Made by a program: the position numbers and the translations under genes | Source: Adiantum capillus-veneris | Lineage: Eukaryota > Streptophyta > Polypodiopsida > Polypodiales > Pteridaceae | Assembly: GCA_014529385.2 (NCBI GenBank) | Contig: CM043960.1 | Location: 73,381,410-73,443,409, forward strand | Direction of reading: 5' to 3' | Length of the DNA stretch: 62,000 nt | In this document: piece by piece, positions 60,725 through 62,000 of the stretch | How positions within the stretch are numbered: the stretch's first letter is position 1 | Layout: every line of letters begins with the position of its first letter | Notes under the pieces: model-generated | Databases searched by the model: none | What the model was told of the DNA's origin: nothing | What the model saw: only the letters and a program-made list of their open reading frames with translations

Positions 60725-60903
60725 GCTCAACTAGCCCAATGACTAGCTAATTGAGGGTTTTTTAAGAAGATATGGGAAAAGTCCCGTGACTAACGCATGC
60801 CTATGTACAGTGAAATGGTAGGGATAGCCACAGTGTTTGGTTGATTTTGGTAGGGTGAGGTAACTCACTGTGGCAATAACAAAGAGCCGAAAAACGGCTA
60901 TCA
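59187..60903 (-). repeat. 3' LTR and flank of the Ty3 element at the right edge (left border undefined)
   Basis: Read on the minus strand, TGATAGCCGTTTTTCGGC starts at 60903 directly after a polypurine tract. The following 1-1.7 kb is AT-rich and non-coding, with a TATA-like sequence near 59645. Where the LTR ends is not visible because the 5' LTR lies outside the window. Confidence 0.45.
60682..60720. repeat. (TA)19 microsatellite
   Basis: Uninterrupted TA tract. Confidence 0.95.
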
Positions 60904-60906
60904 TTA

Positions 60907-60919
60907 GCCCTCCCCCTGG
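60907..60919 (-). other. polypurine tract of the right-edge Ty3 element
   Basis: Minus-strand ccagggggagggc, about 120 bases after the integrase stop and four bases before the LTR start. Confidence 0.75.
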
Positions 60920-61038
60920 ATGATGGTATATTCATGTACCATCATAGAGCATCTTTTCCAAAGAGAGTGCTTTAGAGTCCTTGACAAGATCTTTATTGTT
61001 TGGCCCCTCAGAATTTTGGCTAGAGTTACACTCATGCT

Positions 61039-62000
61039 TCATGTAACAATACTTACATGAGAAGTGGCCTTTTGACAGATCTTTGGTAGATCCTTTGGTA
61101 GAAGGCGACTCAAATAGGGCTTCAAGCGATACCCATTTACTTTCCTGGGGTGCTCTTTACTATTCAAGTCCATAAGCTGATAGTAACTTGAATTGAAAGC
61201 CTTCTTGACTATGTATGGCCCTTGCCATCTTGTTTCAAATTTGGCATCAAAACGATTATCGAGTCGATTGTCATACCTTAGCACAAGATCTCCTTCATTG
61301 ATGCCTTTGTCTTTCAGTTTCTTGTCAAGCTTCTCCTTTGTCTCTGTGGCTTTCCTCTTATAGCACTCGTATGCTGCTTCTCTTTTCCACTCAAGCTCAG
61401 CTAAGGTAAGAAGTCGATCCATCCATGCTTCTTGATCATCTTGTGCTGATTTGCCATGAAGTCGCATTGTTGGAATGTTTAGTTCAATTGGTTGTAAAGC
61501 CTCTTGACCATAGACCAAGTGAAATGGTGTGAACTCCGTGGCTTCCCTATATGTGGTTCGATACGCCCACAAGGCACCATCCAAGAAGTCATCCCACAAC
61601 TTTGTCTTGTTTTTCACCATCTTTCTAATGATACCTGCAATGACGCCATTAGCTTTTTCTACCAAACCATTTGATTGGGGATAGTAGGGGGTACTGTGAC
61701 GATGTAGAATGCAAAGTTCTTCACAGACTTCTGTGAGCAATCCCTTTCTAAACCTTGGACCATTATCAGAAACAATCTCCAAAGGTGTGCCAAATCTACA
61801 ACAAATGTGAGTGTAGACGAATTTTCTCACTGTCCTCTCATTTACCTTTGCCACACTTTGTGCTTCCACCCACCTAGTCATATAGTCTACAGCCACTAGA
61901 ATGTAGAGTTTACCATTTTTTGTCCTAGGCAGAGGACCCATAGCGTCAATGCCCCACTTTTCAAAGGGTCCATTTGCAAGCACGATTTGCCTTGGACCAT
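61039..62000 (-). CDS. pol: Ty3/Gypsy integrase, C-terminal part of pol (continues past the window edge)
   Basis: Open from the window edge to a tga at 61039, about 320 codons, without a stop. Just inside the edge it reads GPRQIVLANGPFEKWGIDAMG, which holds the first catalytic Asp. Then come EIVSDNGPRFRKG (second Asp) and YYPQSNGLVEKANG (Glu), so the D-D-E triad is complete. WAYRTTYREATEFTPFHLVYG and a C-terminal GPY/F-like module (WQGPYIVKKAF) follow. The protein inserts element DNA into the genome in the nucleus. A polypurine tract and LTR follow. Unlike elements A and B this part shows no lesion, so the element may be younger. Confidence 0.9.
   Translation of the reverse strand, partial: GPRQIVLANGPFEKWGIDAMGPLPRTKNGKLYILVAVDYMTRWVEAQSVAKVNERTVRKFVYTHICCRFGTPLEIVSDNGPRFRKGLLTEVCEELCILHRHSTPYYPQSNGLVEKANGVIAGIIRKMVKNKTKLWDDFLDGALWAYRTTYREATEFTPFHLVYGQEALQPIELNIPTMRLHGKSAQDDQEAWMDRLLTLAELEWKREAAYECYKRKATETKEKLDKKLKDKGINEGDLVLRYDNRLDNRFDAKFETRWQGPYIVKKAFNSSYYQLMDLNSKEHPRKVNGYRLKPYLSRLLPKDLPKICQKATSHVSIVT

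Overview
This window looks like plant nuclear DNA made almost entirely of decayed transposable elements and simple repeats. No intact host gene is visible. The plant assignment rests on Ty3/Gypsy, Ty1/Copia, hAT and LINE coding remnants of plant type, on a pentatricopeptide-repeat (PPR) pseudogene of the plant PLS type, on LTR primer sites of plant form, and on spliceosomal-type signals. The abundance of (GA)n tracts and the PPR style make a seed-free vascular plant such as a fern or lycophyte my best guess. That is inference only.

Layout, left to right. 1-4.55 kb: Ty3 element A, with a probable LTR, primer site, an extra zinc-knuckle coding region ahead of gag, then gag, protease and the start of reverse transcriptase, cut off there. 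4.56-12.6 kb: Ty3 element B (gag, protease, RT, RNase H, integrase, 3' LTR). Its RT core has been replaced by a 1.9-kb foreign segment. 12.6-16.5 kb: a minus-strand LINE ORF1 with a DUF4283-like domain and a zinc knuckle, then non-coding DNA. 16.56-24.09 kb: a complete non-coding LTR element (LARD-like) with a 5-bp target duplication. 24.1-32.1 kb: tandem-repeat DNA hit twice, once by a 5'-truncated LINE (11-bp target duplication) and once by a full-length Ty1/Copia element (227-bp LTRs, 5-bp target duplication).

32.4-38.3 kb: a second minus-strand LINE ORF1, a PPR pseudogene and a cluster of (GA)n tracts. 38.34-46.30 kb: a candidate composite hAT element. It has a minus-strand hAT transposase remnant in one half and a plus-strand kinase-like pseudogene with its own TATA box and splice acceptor in the other. 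An 8-bp direct repeat and imperfect terminal repeats flank it. 46.4-47.6 kb: an inverted LTR related to that of element B. 48.4-52.0 kb: a long minus-strand coding remnant I do not recognise, with a coiled coil. 53.5-56.7 kb: a third minus-strand LINE with ORF1 and part of ORF2, its middle occupied by a compound (TG)n(AG)n array. 57-59.2 kb: low-complexity DNA, then an unrecognised ORF next to a possible polypurine tract and LTR. 59.2-62.0 kb: LTR, polypurine tract and an intact-looking Ty3 integrase that runs off the window edge.

The genes do not form a pathway. Each block is a self-contained element, mostly inactivated by stops, frameshifts and lost catalytic residues. Many stops fit C-to-T change. 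The items most worth a second look are the candidate hAT with kinase-like cargo, the unknown 3.5-kb coding region, the LARD-like element, and a recurrent peptide found near 2.1 kb and 7.3-7.7 kb.
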